Source: Paralithodes platypus
Taxonomy: Eukaryota > Arthropoda > Malacostraca > Decapoda > Lithodidae
Assembly (NCBI GenBank): GCA_032716605.1
Contig: CM064571.1
Span: forward strand, 14,276,164 to 14,340,163
Direction: 5' to 3'
DNA: 64,000 nucleotides
Part shown: one piece after another, positions 32,564 through 44,286 of the stretch
How positions within the stretch are numbered: position 1 is the stretch's first letter
Layout of the letters: each line of letters begins with the position of its first letter
Translations under genes and position numbers: made by a program
The notes under the pieces: generated by a model
Told to the model about the DNA's origin: nothing
The model's input: the letters and a program-made list of their open reading frames with translations, nothing else
The model's database searches: none

Positions 32564-32812
32564 CCTAAAAAGCAAAGAAACAGCATACATAAATATCTAT
32601 AAACATAATAGATTTCATGAAATAATACAAACGTGTAGAGGGTAAATGGGGTTAAAGAGAGATACAAAAAAAAATGAAAATAATTGAATTCATGTGTGCC
32701 TAAATATCGAAATATACCGCAAAGTATTTATATTTACGAAAACTAAAAATGTATTATATGTACGGTAAGAAGCGTAGAAATACATGTATATTATGTTGAG
32801 TTAAATCTAAAT

Positions 32813-33094
32813 CTAATATCCTAAGTGAAATGAAATACAATATATAGTAATACTATGAATGCTAAAATATAACATACCACATATCACATAGATCTCAAAA
32901 AGCACAGTAAGGGTGTTGAGAACTCCTAGATCGGGACGAAACTGTTGTGTTAATAAGCTCTCGGCTATCAGGCGGGAACTGTCATAAGAAGATGTGTACA
33001 ATATGCTCAAATCATTTGTGCGTATCGGGTGATTTGAAGCTTCAGAATGGTCTCGTATAGCAGAGAATGAAGGTTTGGACAACGGAAAATCCGT
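32813..33094 (-). pseudogene. C-terminal end of a Penelope-like GIY-YIG endonuclease
   Basis: The frame shows KCFRTDFPLSKPSFSAI, RDHSEASNH, then LIAESLLTQQFRPDLG. In Penelope proteins the nuclease ends with a His-rich segment followed by R-x-x-x-E-x-x-x-I and P-x-L-N; the match is by pattern only. The stop is at 32,813; the reverse transcriptase and most of the nuclease are absent. The upstream part of the frame reads into the inverted block and is not real coding. Confidence 0.5.
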
Positions 33095-33299
33095 TCTAAA
33101 ACACTTTTTAGTTTTCGTAAATATATAAATACTTTGCGGAATATTTAGATATTTAGGCACTCATGAATTCAATTATTTTCCATTTCTTGTTTTTGTATCT
33201 CTCTTTAACCCCATTTACCCCCTACACGTTTGTATTAATAATTCATGAAATCTATTATGTTTGTAGATATTTATGTATGCTGTTTCTTTGCTTTTTAGG

Positions 33300-33332
33300 C
33301 TGAAGATGGCTTGTGCATAAGCCGAAACGCGT
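33300..33332 (+). ncRNA. Hammerhead-ribozyme-like core, right block
   Basis: Same core as the left block but on the plus strand, differing just downstream (GCGTCCCA versus GCGTACCA). The two cores point outward, away from each other. Confidence 0.45.
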
Positions 33333-33377
33333 CCCACAATCAATAAAGATGTATATATCAGCACTGGTCATACTCTT

Positions 33378-34110
<733 letters not shown>

Positions 34111-34189
34111 GTTATATGTGCATGGAGGAGACAAAAGGCAGGTTGCCTGTAACGAGTGTCTCCCCCAAAGTCAAAAGAGTGACAGAGCC

Positions 34190-35045
34190 AAATTCAAGGG
34201 ACGTTGGAGTCAAAATGCCTGGACACACGAAGTTTAAAGAGAGTGCAAGAGTTCATTTGTTGAATAAAAGAAAGACTGAAAAATGTTGCCAATTCTTTGT
34301 TTGTAGAGCTGGACAGAATAGAAGTGGGACTGTGTTGAAAGGCAGGTGGCTTGCACTCGCCACAAGGGAGGGGGTATATACTGAGAGAGCTCTGAAGAAC
34401 ACTGATTGTTGTAATAGCGACAGAAGAGTGAAAGAGATACAACATTGCGGCTTGTAGAAAGAGATTGTAGGGAACTAGTAAGAGGAAGCGATCGAATTGA
34501 TTAGGCAAAATGCTTTTGATTCGACTCGTCGAGAAGTGCGGTATGGGTGGTGCTTCCCCATACATGCGAACAATACTCAATACAGGAGCGCGCTGTGGCA
34601 CGATACATAGCAAGAAGCTGTGCGGGGGTGAGGAACCCACGGAGACAGTTGAGCACACCTAACTTTTGGGAAGCTGTTTTAGCAAGGGTGGAAATATAAT
34701 TTTTCCTAGAAAGGTCAGATGAAAAAGATACACCTAGAATAATGAGAGAAGATGAAGGGATGAGTTGTGTATTGTTAAAGAATAGTTGATAGTCTTGTGG
34801 AAGATTGTGATGGAGAGGTAGAGGGAGAAACTGGGTCTTGGAGTTGTTAAAAGTAACAAGATTTTCTCTGCCCCAATTAGAAATAATTGAAAGATCAGAA
34901 GATAGGCGCTCTATGGCCTCGTCACGTTTGTTTTGGAGTGCTTGCATGCTGGGTTGATCTGAAAAAACTAGTTGAATAGTGTAAGGTAGAGGCATCAGCA
35001 TATTAGAGGATAGGACTAGAGGTACAGTTAAGGAGATCATTTAAA
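34190..35045 (-). pseudogene. Family B LINE copy 2, segment 1: RT C-terminus
   Basis: Minus strand from the palm/thumb border (frameshifted ADASTLHYSTS equivalent near 34,980) through NSKTQFLPLPLHHNLPQDY, SLIILGVSFSSDLSRKN and GVLNCLRGFLTPAQ to the final SRHF block near 34,200. Frameshift near 34,500. The sequence stops at ATTA, where CR1 element E1 is inserted, and continues at 36,613. Confidence 0.85.
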
Positions 35046-36612
35046 AATATTAAGGAGTACAAAGGAAATCAAGCAACAACAGATCTAGTGACCCTTCTAG
35101 GCTGCTTGTCCTCCAAAACACTGAGGATCAAGTGTCCAAACAGTAGTTTAGAGTGGGAAAGGGAACTACTGCCCTGGAACTAATGTCCGTGGCAGGATTA
35201 GGAAGTTAGTAGGGGACAGATGGGTTAGTAACTGAGGGGGGGATAAAATAAAGTTATTCATTTACAAATGCAGTCAGTCGCGGGTTTGATGCAAGATATT
35301 TGTCTAAGCGGAGTTTAAATGAATCAACGGTGCTGCAGTCTATAACGTCTCGGGGAAGCCCATTCCACAAGTTGACAACTCGATTGAAGAAGAAATTCTT
35401 AGATTCGTGTGAGTTAAAAGATTTACCAATAATTTTGCAACCGTTTCCCCGCGTGTAATTAGATTGGTCGATAGTGAAGTACATACTACAGTTCATATTG
35501 TCGATGCCTTTGATGATTTTCAACACTTGAATTAAGTCACCTCTTAATCTGCGCTGAGTTAAAGGAAATAAATTTAATTCTCTAAGACGCTCTTCGTATG
35601 GTTTGTTCTTAGGCATTTTGGTAACTCTACGTTGAACTCGTTCTAGCTTGTTTATATCTTTTTGGTAATAAGGGCACCAGGATTGAACGCAGTATTCCAG
35701 AAGAGGGCGGACTAAGGAATTGTAAAGGGTTAGGATAACTTCTTTGGATTTATGCTCAAATTACCTGCCTATAAAGCCAATTATTTTGTTTGCCTTCTTA
35801 ACAACTTCTGAACATTGTTGACTCGGTTTTAGGTTACTCGATATTGTTACTCACAGATCGGTTTCTCTGTTTACATTCTTAAGCTGAGTGCCATTCATCG
35901 AATAGTTTGCTTTCTCATTTAGGTATCCGATATGTAGTACTTTACATTTATCCGCATTGAAACTCATTTGCCAAATTTGGGCCCAACATGACAATTTATC
36001 TAGATTGTGTTGCATATCGTCAACTTGTTCTTTTGAGAGTACGCTATTTGCAATTTTTGTATCGTCAGCAAATTTTGAGATTGTACAGGTGAGACCCTCA
36101 TCTATGTCGTTGATGTAAATTAGAAAGAGAATTGGTCCTAGTACCGATCCCTGGGGTACCCCGCTACTTACATTGGTCCATTTAGATGCCTTACTGTTAT
36201 GACTACTCTTTGCTTTCTGTCGCTGAGCCAATTTTCTATCCATTTCAACACACCGTCTTGTATTCCATGCGCTTTTAGTTTTAGCAGTAAACGTTTGTGG
36301 GGAACTTTGTCAAAGGCCTTTTGAAAATCAAGGTATATAATATCTACAGCTTTACTCTCATCATAGAGGTTGAGGATATCGTGGAAGAAGTCTAAGAGGT
36401 TTGTTAAACAGGAAAGTTTTTTACGAAAGCCGTGTTGAGTATCTTTAAGTAAGTTATTTGCCTCTAAGTGATTTACGAGTCTGTCTCTTATGACCGTTTC
36501 TAGCATTTTACATACAATTGAGGTTTAGCTAATTGGACGATAGTTACTGGGTAGAGATTTGCTGCCTTTTTTTAATATCGGTGTTACGTTGGCTAGCTTC
36601 CACTGATCAGGC
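35046..36612 (-). pseudogene. CR1 element E1, 5' truncated, inserted in family B
   Basis: 3' end with repeated GAGTACAAAGG words at 35,046, then a 3' UTR shared with 44,858-45,080. Coding order on the minus strand: GFRKKLSCLTN, motif A YLDFQKAFDKVPH (about 36,310), a frameshift near 36,190, SGVPQGSVLGP (36,140), FADDTKIANS (about 36,060), a stop at 35,851, and the C-terminus ending KPYEERLRELNLFP...YLASNPRLTAFVNE at 35,254. No endonuclease. ATTA at both edges is a likely target duplication. Confidence 0.85.
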
Positions 36613-36826
36613 ATTAGAAAGAGAAGTGGAGACAGGACAGAACCCTGAGGAACAACGGTGTTGATAGGTTGAGGAAGTGAACGATGGCCGTCCACAACTG
36701 CAGCTGTGGGGCGGTCTGATAGGAAATTAGAGACAAAGGGACAGACAGAAGGATAGAAAACGAAGGAGGGGAGTTTGGAAATTCAAGACTTGTGCCAGTC
36801 TCTATCAAAGGCTTTCGATATTCTTA
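36613..36826 (-). pseudogene. Family B LINE copy 2, segment 2: RT palm
   Basis: Reads KAFDRDWH (36,810), VVDGHRSLPQPIN and VVPQGSVLSPLLF (about 36,640), one stop. Continuous with segment 1 once E1 is removed, and with segment 3 once element X is removed (AAGGCTTTCGATATT / GTCTAGAGCAATAGAAC). Confidence 0.85.
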
Positions 36827-38727
36827 CTTACAGTTTCTTACAGTAGATCCTCTGGAAAAAGGCAAACTAGGCCTGTGTATCCAGCTCAGTGCCAGTACTT
36901 GCACTACTGCGGTCGTTCACGGTGTTGGCGGCGGCGGCAGCAGACGCAACATTTTGACTATTCTGTATTTTTGCTTTATAATCAAACTTCAAATCTTGTC
37001 TTCCCCATGCTTCATCAAGATTACTTTCAAACTTCTTTATTGATTCGGAATCGACTACATACTGGGGCATTGCGTTCCACTCATTTACCACTCTATCACA
37101 AAATGAGTTCTTTGCCTTTTCAAGCCTATTTCTTTCTTTGTAAATTTTCTTAGAGTGTCCTCTCGTTCTTGTTCCCTCCCGCATCAAGAAGATACCTTCA
37201 CACACATCCTCATCATACTTTCCTGACACTATCTTAGAAGTCTCTATCATATCCCCTCTCTTTCTCCTATATACCAGTGTCGGAAGTCCCAGTGTCCTCA
37301 ACCTCTGCTCATAGCCCGCGTTCTTCAACGTTGGTACTAGCTTGCTAGCTCTCCTCTGCACTTTCTCCACTGCTTCTATATCCTTTACCATATATGGAGC
37401 CCACACCTGGTTCGCATATTCCAGGTGCGGCCTAACCAGCACTGTATAGAGATTCCTAAAGATATCTTCGTCAAGTGACACAAATGTCCTCCTTTTCAGC
37501 CCTACAATTCTATTGGCTTTGTTTATTTTTTCCACTAAATGTTCTGAGAAATTTAACTTATTGTCTATCACTACTCCTATATCCTTTTCTGCATACACTT
37601 CCTCCATCGCTTCATACATACTGTATCCTACCTTGTCTATCTTGCTTGTCCCAATCCGCATGTACTTGCATTTTTTGGATGAAAAGGCATCAACCAATGT
37701 TCAAACCATCCCTTCATGCCCTCCACATCTCCCTGAAGCAAACTCACATCTTCCTTACTCCTCACTCTTCTATACAGCTTAGTGTCATCCGCATACAGGT
37801 ATATCTCACTTCCATTAGTTATAACTTCAGGTAAGTCGTTGATAAATATAACGAACAGTAGCAGTCCCAACACCGATCCCTGAGGTACCCCAGTTGTAAT
37901 TTCCCTCCACCCCGAGCCTATTCCATTCACCAGTACCCTCTGTCTCCGATCTTTCAGGAAGGCTTCTATCCATTTCACACATTTCTCCCCTATACTATAG
38001 CTTCTAACTTTCTCGATTAACCTTTTATGTGGAACCTTATCGAAGGCCTCCATACAATCGCAATATACCACGTCTATTACATCACCATCCTCCAGCATTT
38101 GCATCCAATCATCTACCACCTTAATTAGCTGTAGTACCGTCGACCTCCCCGGCAAGAATCCGAACTGTCTCCCACTGAAAAGTTGGTTTGATTTCATATG
38201 CTCCATTATTCCTTCTCTAATTACCGTTTCCATTAGTTTACACACAACACTTGTCAAACTGACTGGTCTATAATTTCCTGGGTCATTTCTCTTTCCCTTC
38301 TTAAATATAGCTGTTATGTTCGCCTCTCTCCAGTACGTCGGAATTTGTCCTGTATTAAAAGATACCTCAAATAACATTTTTAATGGCTCTACTAACATCT
38401 CACCTCCTTCCTTTATGATTCTTGGATGTATCCCACCCGGTCCCGGGACTTACTTCTGTTAATTTTTTCTATAGCCCTCCTTATTCTAGCATGGGAAAAC
38501 GCTATTAGTTCTAGTGTTGGTGCCTGTTTGATGGGAATAGTAGGCACTGCATCATCCGACTCCACTGTTAGTACCTCCCCAAAGTATTTCCCCAGCACCT
38601 CTGCTTTCTCCTTATCAGTTTCTGCTCTATTCCTATCATCCAAGTCTCCTATCAGTTCTGGGATACCTACTCTTCTTGTTAACTTTTCCTGAATATACTT
38701 CCAGAATATTTTTGGATTATCTATTGT
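36827..38727 (-). pseudogene. L2/CR1-like element X, 5' truncated, inserted in family B
   Basis: Tail of repeated ACTGTAAGAA words at 36,827. Polymerase pieces: EVLGKYFGEVLT (38,590), a break near 38,410, FKKGKRNDPGNYRPVSLT, FGFLPGRSTVLQL, motif A VVYCDCMEAFDKVPH (Asp kept, neighbours altered), TTGVPQGSVLG (about 37,880) and YLYADDTKLYRR (about 37,790). A frameshift at about 37,690 leads to the C-terminal 276 residues (KDIGVVIDNKLNFSEH, LVRPHLEYANQVWAPY) ending at 36,867. No endonuclease. It belongs to a different lineage from families D-F, judged by LYADDTKLYR. Confidence 0.85.
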
Positions 38728-38785
38728 CTAGAGCAATAGAACAAATCTTGTCGGCTTGGGGAGGTTGAGGGTATGAATGCGTTTG
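38728..38785 (-). pseudogene. Family B LINE copy 2, segment 3
   Basis: GTCTAGAGCAATAGAACAAATC matches GTCTAGCGCAATAGAAAAAG at 8,551 in copy 1. Short and bounded by X on the left and the hAT-like piece on the right. Confidence 0.7.
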
Positions 38786-38924
38786 CAGAAGTACTTCCGC
38801 TATTCAAACCCACTGATATTCGCCAAATTGTCGCTAATATAAATCTGCTAATAAAATCGGACTTCTGCTACAGCGGAATTAGCGATTTACGGAAGTGATT
38901 GCGGAAATGCCCACCTCTGGACAT
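38786..38924 (-). mobile_element. hAT-like transposon end fragment
   Basis: Minus strand begins CAGAGGTGGGCATTTCCGC, resembling hAT terminal repeats that start CAGRGGTGGGC. The body has CACTTCCG, GCTAATTCCGC and GGAAGTACTTCTGC and no reading frame. The other terminus was not found, so it is a fragment. Confidence 0.45.
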
Positions 38925-39185
38925 GGAGGGTTGAGAGCGGTCACCCTTCTTTGGGACAGGTTGAATAAGAGCAAACTTCCAGTATGAAGGAAAAACGTTA
39001 CAGGATAGACAGAGCCGAAAGAGATTGCCTAGGCAGGGAGTCAACATGGAAGAACAGTTTTTGAGTACAACAGGAGGAACACCATCCGGTCTGTACGAAT
39101 TCTTAGTATTAAGCACAGAGAGGGCTGAGAGGGAATCCTTAGAAGAGATTATGATATTAGGCATAAGTAAGTGAGAGGGCGAGCA
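38925..39185 (-). pseudogene. Family B LINE copy 2, segment 4: RT N-terminus
   Basis: Reads SYRPDGVPPVVLKNCSSML, SCNVFPSYWKFALIQPVPKK, parallel to 8,755-9,000 in copy 1. It stops near 39,185 where the tail of relic F begins, so the 5' part, including the endonuclease, is lost. Confidence 0.85.
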
Positions 39186-39189
39186 GAGA

Positions 39190-40046
39190 GAGAGTTACAG
39201 AGTTACACAGATACTCAAACCACACAGACCTTGCAGCTAGGTGGTACGGCCTTAATACTACTAGACAGGGACAGTTTATAGTGGAAGAATAGGACAGTAA
39301 AGTAGAAGGCTCTCTCCCCACCCTCCGGCTAAAAAGCCGTACCGGAAAATGGGATGAAGTGTAACCTTATGGGTCAGGAAATGCACACAAGGATTTTTTT
39401 TTATATAGTATAGGAAGAAATTAGTTTGGAAAGGAAATTACACATGCCTACTGATTAATTCATATTAATCCAATCTTCATTAGATGATCGTCCAGTCTTT
39501 TCTTAAACGTATCAATAGAATTACTGTCGACCACCTCCCTTGGTAAACTATTCCACTCTTTAACCACATTGTATGTGAAGACATTTTGTGTCGCATCTAA
39601 TGATGCCTTTTTTCTAATTAATTTCATTCCATTACCACGGGTTGCTGCATTATTATCAATTGTGAACAGTGCACTGACATCTACTCTGTCAAATCCCTTA
39701 AGTATCTTAAAACACTCGATAAGTTGGCCTCGCAACATCCTTTTCTTTAGCGAGAACAAATTTAATTTCTGTAATCTTTCATAATATGGCTTATTTTTCA
39801 GAGAGGGAATTAGTTTAGTTGCTCTACGCTGCACAGATTCTAGCTTTTAATGTCCTTCTTGAGATACGGGGACCAGAACTGAACGCTATATTCAAGATGG
39901 GGTCTATCAATGCTTTTGAATAACGGCAAAATAATGTTTTCGTTTTTATAGGTAAATTTGTGTTTGATAAATCCGAAGGCTTTGTTAGCTTTATTTACCG
40001 CAGCCGCACACTGCTCTGAGGATTTTAGGTTTTCTAATATCATAAC
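39190..40046 (-). pseudogene. CR1/L2-like relic F, segment 1: 3' UTR and RT C-terminus
   Basis: Tail of GTAACTCT words (39,190-39,215). C-terminus ends at 39,460: RRATKLIPSLKNKPYYERL, RGQLIECFKILKGFD, NVVKEWNSLPREVVDS. One frame break at 39,837, then KANKAFGFIKHKF and RPHLEYSVQFWSPY up to the insertion point at ACCCCG. The rest of this element is scattered to 43,850. Confidence 0.85.
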
Positions 40047-40590
40047 CCCGGGTGCCCAACCCTGAAAGGGATTGAAATAGGGGAGCTATCCCCCCGCCAA
40101 AGGCGGCTTTCTAGGGCCTTTCCTAGCTGATGCTGAGAGGATTGGGTTCTAGTCATGTGGTGATGGGCTGGTCTATCAGAGTGATAACTGAGCGATCTCT
40201 GCCATACCCATAGCTTACTCTGACTGTTCCTTTTACTTATATATTTTCTAGATCTCACGTGACGGCGTCTCTTCCGTGGATTGACCTCCCAATCTACCAA
40301 GATTGGAAACCAAAGCGTCACATTTTTCCTTTGCCCCTCAACTTTCTCTTCATAATTGCTGAGGGGCACAGGGCCCTGTGTGGGGCTTTGGTTTCCCGGG
40401 CGTTTCCGCACCCTCCTCAGCTGCCCGCCATAGAGTGGCTTCGGTCACCCAGGCTTTATTGTGGTCGGTAGGGAGGGTTCTGTGGGGGCGCTCGGTTATG
40501 GCCTTGGCCTTGCTCGGGGCCTTGGGGCTGTTCGGCCAGGCAGCTTGGGGAACAACAACAACAACAACAACAACGACAACCCCGAGATCT
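40047..40590 (+). mobile_element. Retroinsertion with (AAC)n tail, target duplication ACCCCG
   Basis: ACCCCG lies at both edges (40,046-40,051 and about 40,579-40,584) and the flanks join into a continuous polymerase (..TTTTCTAATATCATA / ACCCCGAGATCTTTAACC). The insert ends in about eight AAC units. It contains TGATGCTGAGAGGATTGGG, TGATGGGCTGGTCTATCAGA and a GC-rich right half, with no convincing frame. It could be a SINE or a 5'-truncated LINE 3' UTR. Confidence 0.75.
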
Positions 40591-41043
40591 TTAACCTAAG
40601 AGTTTGCTATTATTGGTTGGCCTTTCATTTGATAGTCATACTTTTCGTTTTTTGAACCAACGTACAAAATTTGATATTTGTCAGCATTAAAGGGCATATG
40701 CCACTTTTCTGACCAATCCACTATTTTGCTTAAGTCGGACTGTAGGCTATATCTGTCTTCCTCATTCAAGACTATGTTCCCTATCTTTTTATCGTCAGCA
40801 AATTTGGAGATAGTTATTTAGACCTACTGTACATCAATATAATTTATATATATGATAAACAAAATCGGACCAAGGACCAATCCCTGAGGCACACCGCTAG
40901 TAACAGGCACCCAATCTGATTCTACACTATTAATAACAACTCTCTGCTTTCTGTTTGGAAGCAGGCTTTTAATCCATTGATATACTGTATACTACCCTTT
41001 ATTCCGAACATTCCTAATTTCTCTAATAATTTATTGTGAGGTA
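40591..41043 (-). pseudogene. Relic F, segment 2: RT palm
   Basis: Contains FADDKKIG (about 40,790; both Asp kept), [16 protein letters not shown] (about 40,880) and [14 protein letters not shown] (about 40,920). One stop after SKF-. It ends at the TA target of the first MITE. Confidence 0.85.
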
Positions 41044-41254
41044 CAGTCACGAGCATAAATACTGCGACACCAACCAAATAAATTTCGCCCCTTTGTCTCC
41101 AAAAGTATTGCAAAACTTTGTATTCAAACTCACAATTATTTCTGTATTTCATTCTAGCTACCGTCAAACGATTTTATTCAGCTTAGTATCAACCCCTAGT
41201 GATGAAGGAGTTGACGTTATCTGGTTGATGGCGCAGCATTAATGCTCGTGACTG
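41044..41254. mobile_element. Tc1/mariner-type MITE 1, TA target duplication
   Basis: Terminal inverted repeats of about 32 bases: CAGTCACGAGCATAAATACT at the left and, in reverse complement, CAGTCACGAGCATTAATGCT at the right. TA on both sides (41,042-41,043, 41,255-41,256). Excision in silico restores GAGGTACCTTGTCAAACGCC, the expected polymerase codons. 211 bases, non-coding. Confidence 0.9.
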
Positions 41255-41256
41255 TA

Positions 41257-41498
41257 CCTTGTCAAACGCCTTATGAAAATCTAGGTAGACTATGTCAAGC
41301 GCCTTAGTTGAGTCATTAGGAGTAAACAATTTATAATACAATTCGAGGAGGTTTGTTAGGCACGATTTTCTGGTCTTAAATCCGTGCTGACTGTTTCTTA
41401 TTAATTCATTAGATTCAAGATACTCAACTATTTTATCTCTTTAAATAGTTTCAAGAATTTGTCCTATTACTGACGTTAAGCTTATAGGTCTGTAATTA
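41257..41498 (-). pseudogene. Relic F, segment 3: RT fingers and palm
   Basis: Reads KALDIVYLDFHKAFDKV (motif A, about 41,280), NSQHGFKTRKSCLTNLLELY (about 41,370) and LTSVIGQILE (about 41,470). Confidence 0.8.
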
Positions 41499-41713
41499 CT
41501 ATAGTATATTCGCTGTAAGTAGGCGAGAAATCATGATCTCTAACCTCTGTAAGTAAAAAAGGGCTAGAGCAAATTGCCTGTAAATTTCCACATCTATTCC
41601 TTGGCTGACTCTTCCCAAATGGTAGAAATATTAGCTCGTTTACTCTAGTCGTTATTGAGTTACAGAGGTTAGAGGTCATGATTTCTCGCCTACTTACAAC
41701 GAATAGACTACTG
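41499..41713. mobile_element. Tc1/mariner-type MITE 2, TA target duplication
   Basis: Inverted ends of about 50 bases (GTAAGTAGGCGAGAAATCAT and TCTAACCTCTGTAA, mirrored at the right), TA at both flanks (41,497-41,498, 41,714-41,715). 215 bases, non-coding. The outermost bases differ (CTATAG versus CAGTAG). Confidence 0.8.
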
Positions 41714-42052
41714 TATAGCTTTGGCTCGATCACCCTTTTTGTGAATGGGTGTAATGTTGGCTGTTTTCCAATCATTAGGGACGCAACCCTGCTGTAGTGA
41801 AGAGTTAAAGATAATGGTCAGGGATTCGCATATTTCTTCTTTTACTTGTTTTACTATCCAATTATGGAAATTATCAGGCCCCGGAGTCTTGTTGATATTT
41901 AATTGATTTAATTTATATAATAATTCACTTGCACTGATTGTAAAGTTTCCTATTTCTTGTGTTGTTACTGCATTATGTTTGGTATTATTCTTTACTTCGT
42001 TTGTAAAAACAGAACAAAAATATTTGTTAGCCCCAAAACAGCGAGTTATATG
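41714..42052 (-). pseudogene. Relic F, segment 4: start of RT
   Basis: Reads HPFTKRVIEPKL, WKTANITP equivalents and KTPGPDNFHNWIVKQVKEEI (41,850-41,890). It breaks at about 42,052. Confidence 0.75.
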
Positions 42053-42734
42053 TAATGGACACCATACAACTGGGCGGACATATTAGGCTCCATTCCCACC
42101 TATAATCGTCATCTTACGATAAATATCGTTATTACTTATTCATATGCGCCTATTTTACGTTTAATATGAAGAAAGCAACATGGAACAACAATAAAACAAG
42201 TGGGAATAGTGTTTGAATGGCCAAAATCACAAATAATTGACGACCGGTCATTCATCAAGTGTGGAGCTGAGGCGGGCCATACCCTCCCTTATCGGAGCCT
42301 GGAGCTAGACTGACTTACTCACTCACACTCTCAGACACTCTACACCCTCTCAAGCAACACGAGCACGGCTTAGACCGTTTTTTTTTTCTTTTTTTTCTAT
42401 ATTCCAACTTACTTCCTCTCGGGCATAGGCTGAGAGCCTTAACATTCACCGCTTTACAATGAACAGTGAAGCCTGTGAGGTCTTGTTTCCAGTCTAGGGA
42501 GTGAGACATGTGAAGCACGTAGAGTACAACGAGCACCTGCCATCCAGCCTTCACATGAGGCACGGTGCTCACTCATGGCCCGAAACGACCCCATCTCTGA
42601 AGCCACCTCGTTCCCGTGCTTCACTGTCTCACCCCCTACACTCGGACTCTCACACTTACACACACACAACGCCACCTGTTGAGCAGATAACTCACCAGGC
42701 ATTGCACCCCTATATCATATTTTGAATATGGGAA
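42053..42734. other. Unassigned insertion between parts of relic F
   Basis: No recognised gene. The sequence has a T-rich run at 42,380-42,398 and is GC-richer near 42,500-42,700. Confidence 0.45.
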
Positions 42735-42935
42735 TATTCATACAGTGCTATTTAATCAGGGAACAATGAGGGTATTTTATTGACGTTTCGGTGGGCTTTG
42801 TGGTAATGCACTGATACTAGGTACAGCACAAATTCCATCCCAATAATATCTTCCCATTGATACATCGGGATTTGAACCCGGGACCTTTGGATTACCAGGC
42901 CAGTGGCAAGACCACTCCACCACACCTCCCCTAAG
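42735..42935 (-). repeat. tRNA-derived SINE
   Basis: Minus strand: TGGTGGAGTGGTCTTGCCA (box A-like), GGTAATCCAAAGGTC, then CCCGGGTTCAAATCCCG (strong box B), tRNA spacing. A body without tRNA similarity follows to about 42,735. Part of a cloverleaf (T arm) closes well, but the acceptor does not, so a SINE is more likely than a tRNA gene. Confidence 0.65.
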
Positions 42936-43099
42936 GTGGACATATTGGAGATATTGGAGATATTGGCATGATAAAAACACCAATAAATATGGGAATAAGA
43001 GGACAAATAGGTGATTATTGAAGGGGGGGGGATTTTGACACATGTGGAGGAGTGATACGAGGTATGGAGGGGAATTATCTCAATTAAACACCATTTCTT

Positions 43100-43835
43100 T
43101 CTTTTTTAAGTGCTACTGGGGCTTTTTAAAAGTTCTTTTTTTAGGCCTTGGCTCATATGAGGACGCTTGCCTTCGCCCAGTACGGACTCATATGAGGACG
43201 CTCGCCATTTATGGGTTAAGTGTATTTGCAATTTTGCGTATCTAATTAGTTTCTTAAAAAATGTTCTAGCAAGGTTGTATAATTCTTTTACTTGGTCATT
43301 AGAACATTCATTTTTTTAAGCTTGAGCATTTGCTGTCTATTTATTATTGCATTACGGATTTCACTGTTGAACCATGGTGTTTTTTTAATTTATCTCGTTT
43401 GTTTAACTTTTTGTGTTACAAGTTTGTTCTGTGCCATCATAAACATCATTAAACTGTTCCCACATCTCATTTATTTAGTTATATATATATATATCTAGCC
43501 GTGAGTGTGTGTTATACAGTGCTTGCCTAAGTTTATCAAAATCAGCATTTTTAAAATCTGGTACCAGGATTTATTTTTTCTCAATAGTATAGCTGCAATT
43601 AACATCGAACCTAATGATTCTATGGTCGGAATTTGACAGGTGTTCACCTACTTCTAAATTAGTGAATAAATTGTCATGGTTAGTTATGACAAGGTCAAGA
43701 ATATTATTTTCACGCGTTGTTTCCTTTACACACTGATATAGGAAATTATTATCTATGAAATCTATAATTTTGATTGAAATAGCGTTATTTCCTGTGACAA
43801 GATTCCATTCTCTATTAGGGACAATATAGTTACCT

Positions 43836-43850
<15 letters not shown>
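43100..43850 (-). pseudogene. Relic F, segment 5: endonuclease C-terminus and linker
   Basis: Minus strand from a (GA)n run at 43,838: EWNLVTGNN, CVKETTRENNILDLVITN, GEHLSNSDHRIIRFD, IEKK with a stop at 43,571, then a decayed linker (VPDFKNADFDKLRQAL, HHGSTVKSVMQ). CTCATATGAGGACGCT occurs twice at 43,155-43,202, about 33 bases apart, inside this decayed part. The GDFN half of the endonuclease is missing. Confidence 0.8.

Positions 43851-43873
<23 letters not shown>
43838..43873. repeat. (GA)n microsatellite
   Basis: Mostly uninterrupted GA units at the 5' break of relic F. Confidence 0.9.
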
Positions 43874-43999
43874 TAGCAAGCAGTTGTCTCGGTAAGGACC
43901 AACGTTTTTACTATACAGCTAATTTAGTTATGTTTATTACGTCTTATTTTTATCTGTATCATTATTAGTATCAAAACTATGATGTGTATAGTCAGAAGT

Positions 44000-44188
44000 T
44001 TTATATACAAGTATGATATATTGTATAAACTTCACATAGCTGCAATTGACTTTTATATACGGTATATTACTTATCACCTTTACCCAGACAGGGTTCGAAC
44101 TCATATCATCTATAGTTGTGAAGGGGCTTTCGCCACTGTATCGTGAGCCTGATTTAAAAAAATAAAAAAATAAATAAAAATATATATA

Positions 44189-44286
<98 letters not shown>

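Noticed and set aside
40040..40655. Small genes in the (AAC)n-tailed insertion, including an Asn/Thr-rich tail
   Set aside because: The poly-Asn or poly-Thr end is the AAC tail and no frame spans the insert.
42840..42935. Functional tRNA gene
   Set aside because: Box A, box B and T arm are good, but the acceptor stem does not close and a SINE-like body follows.
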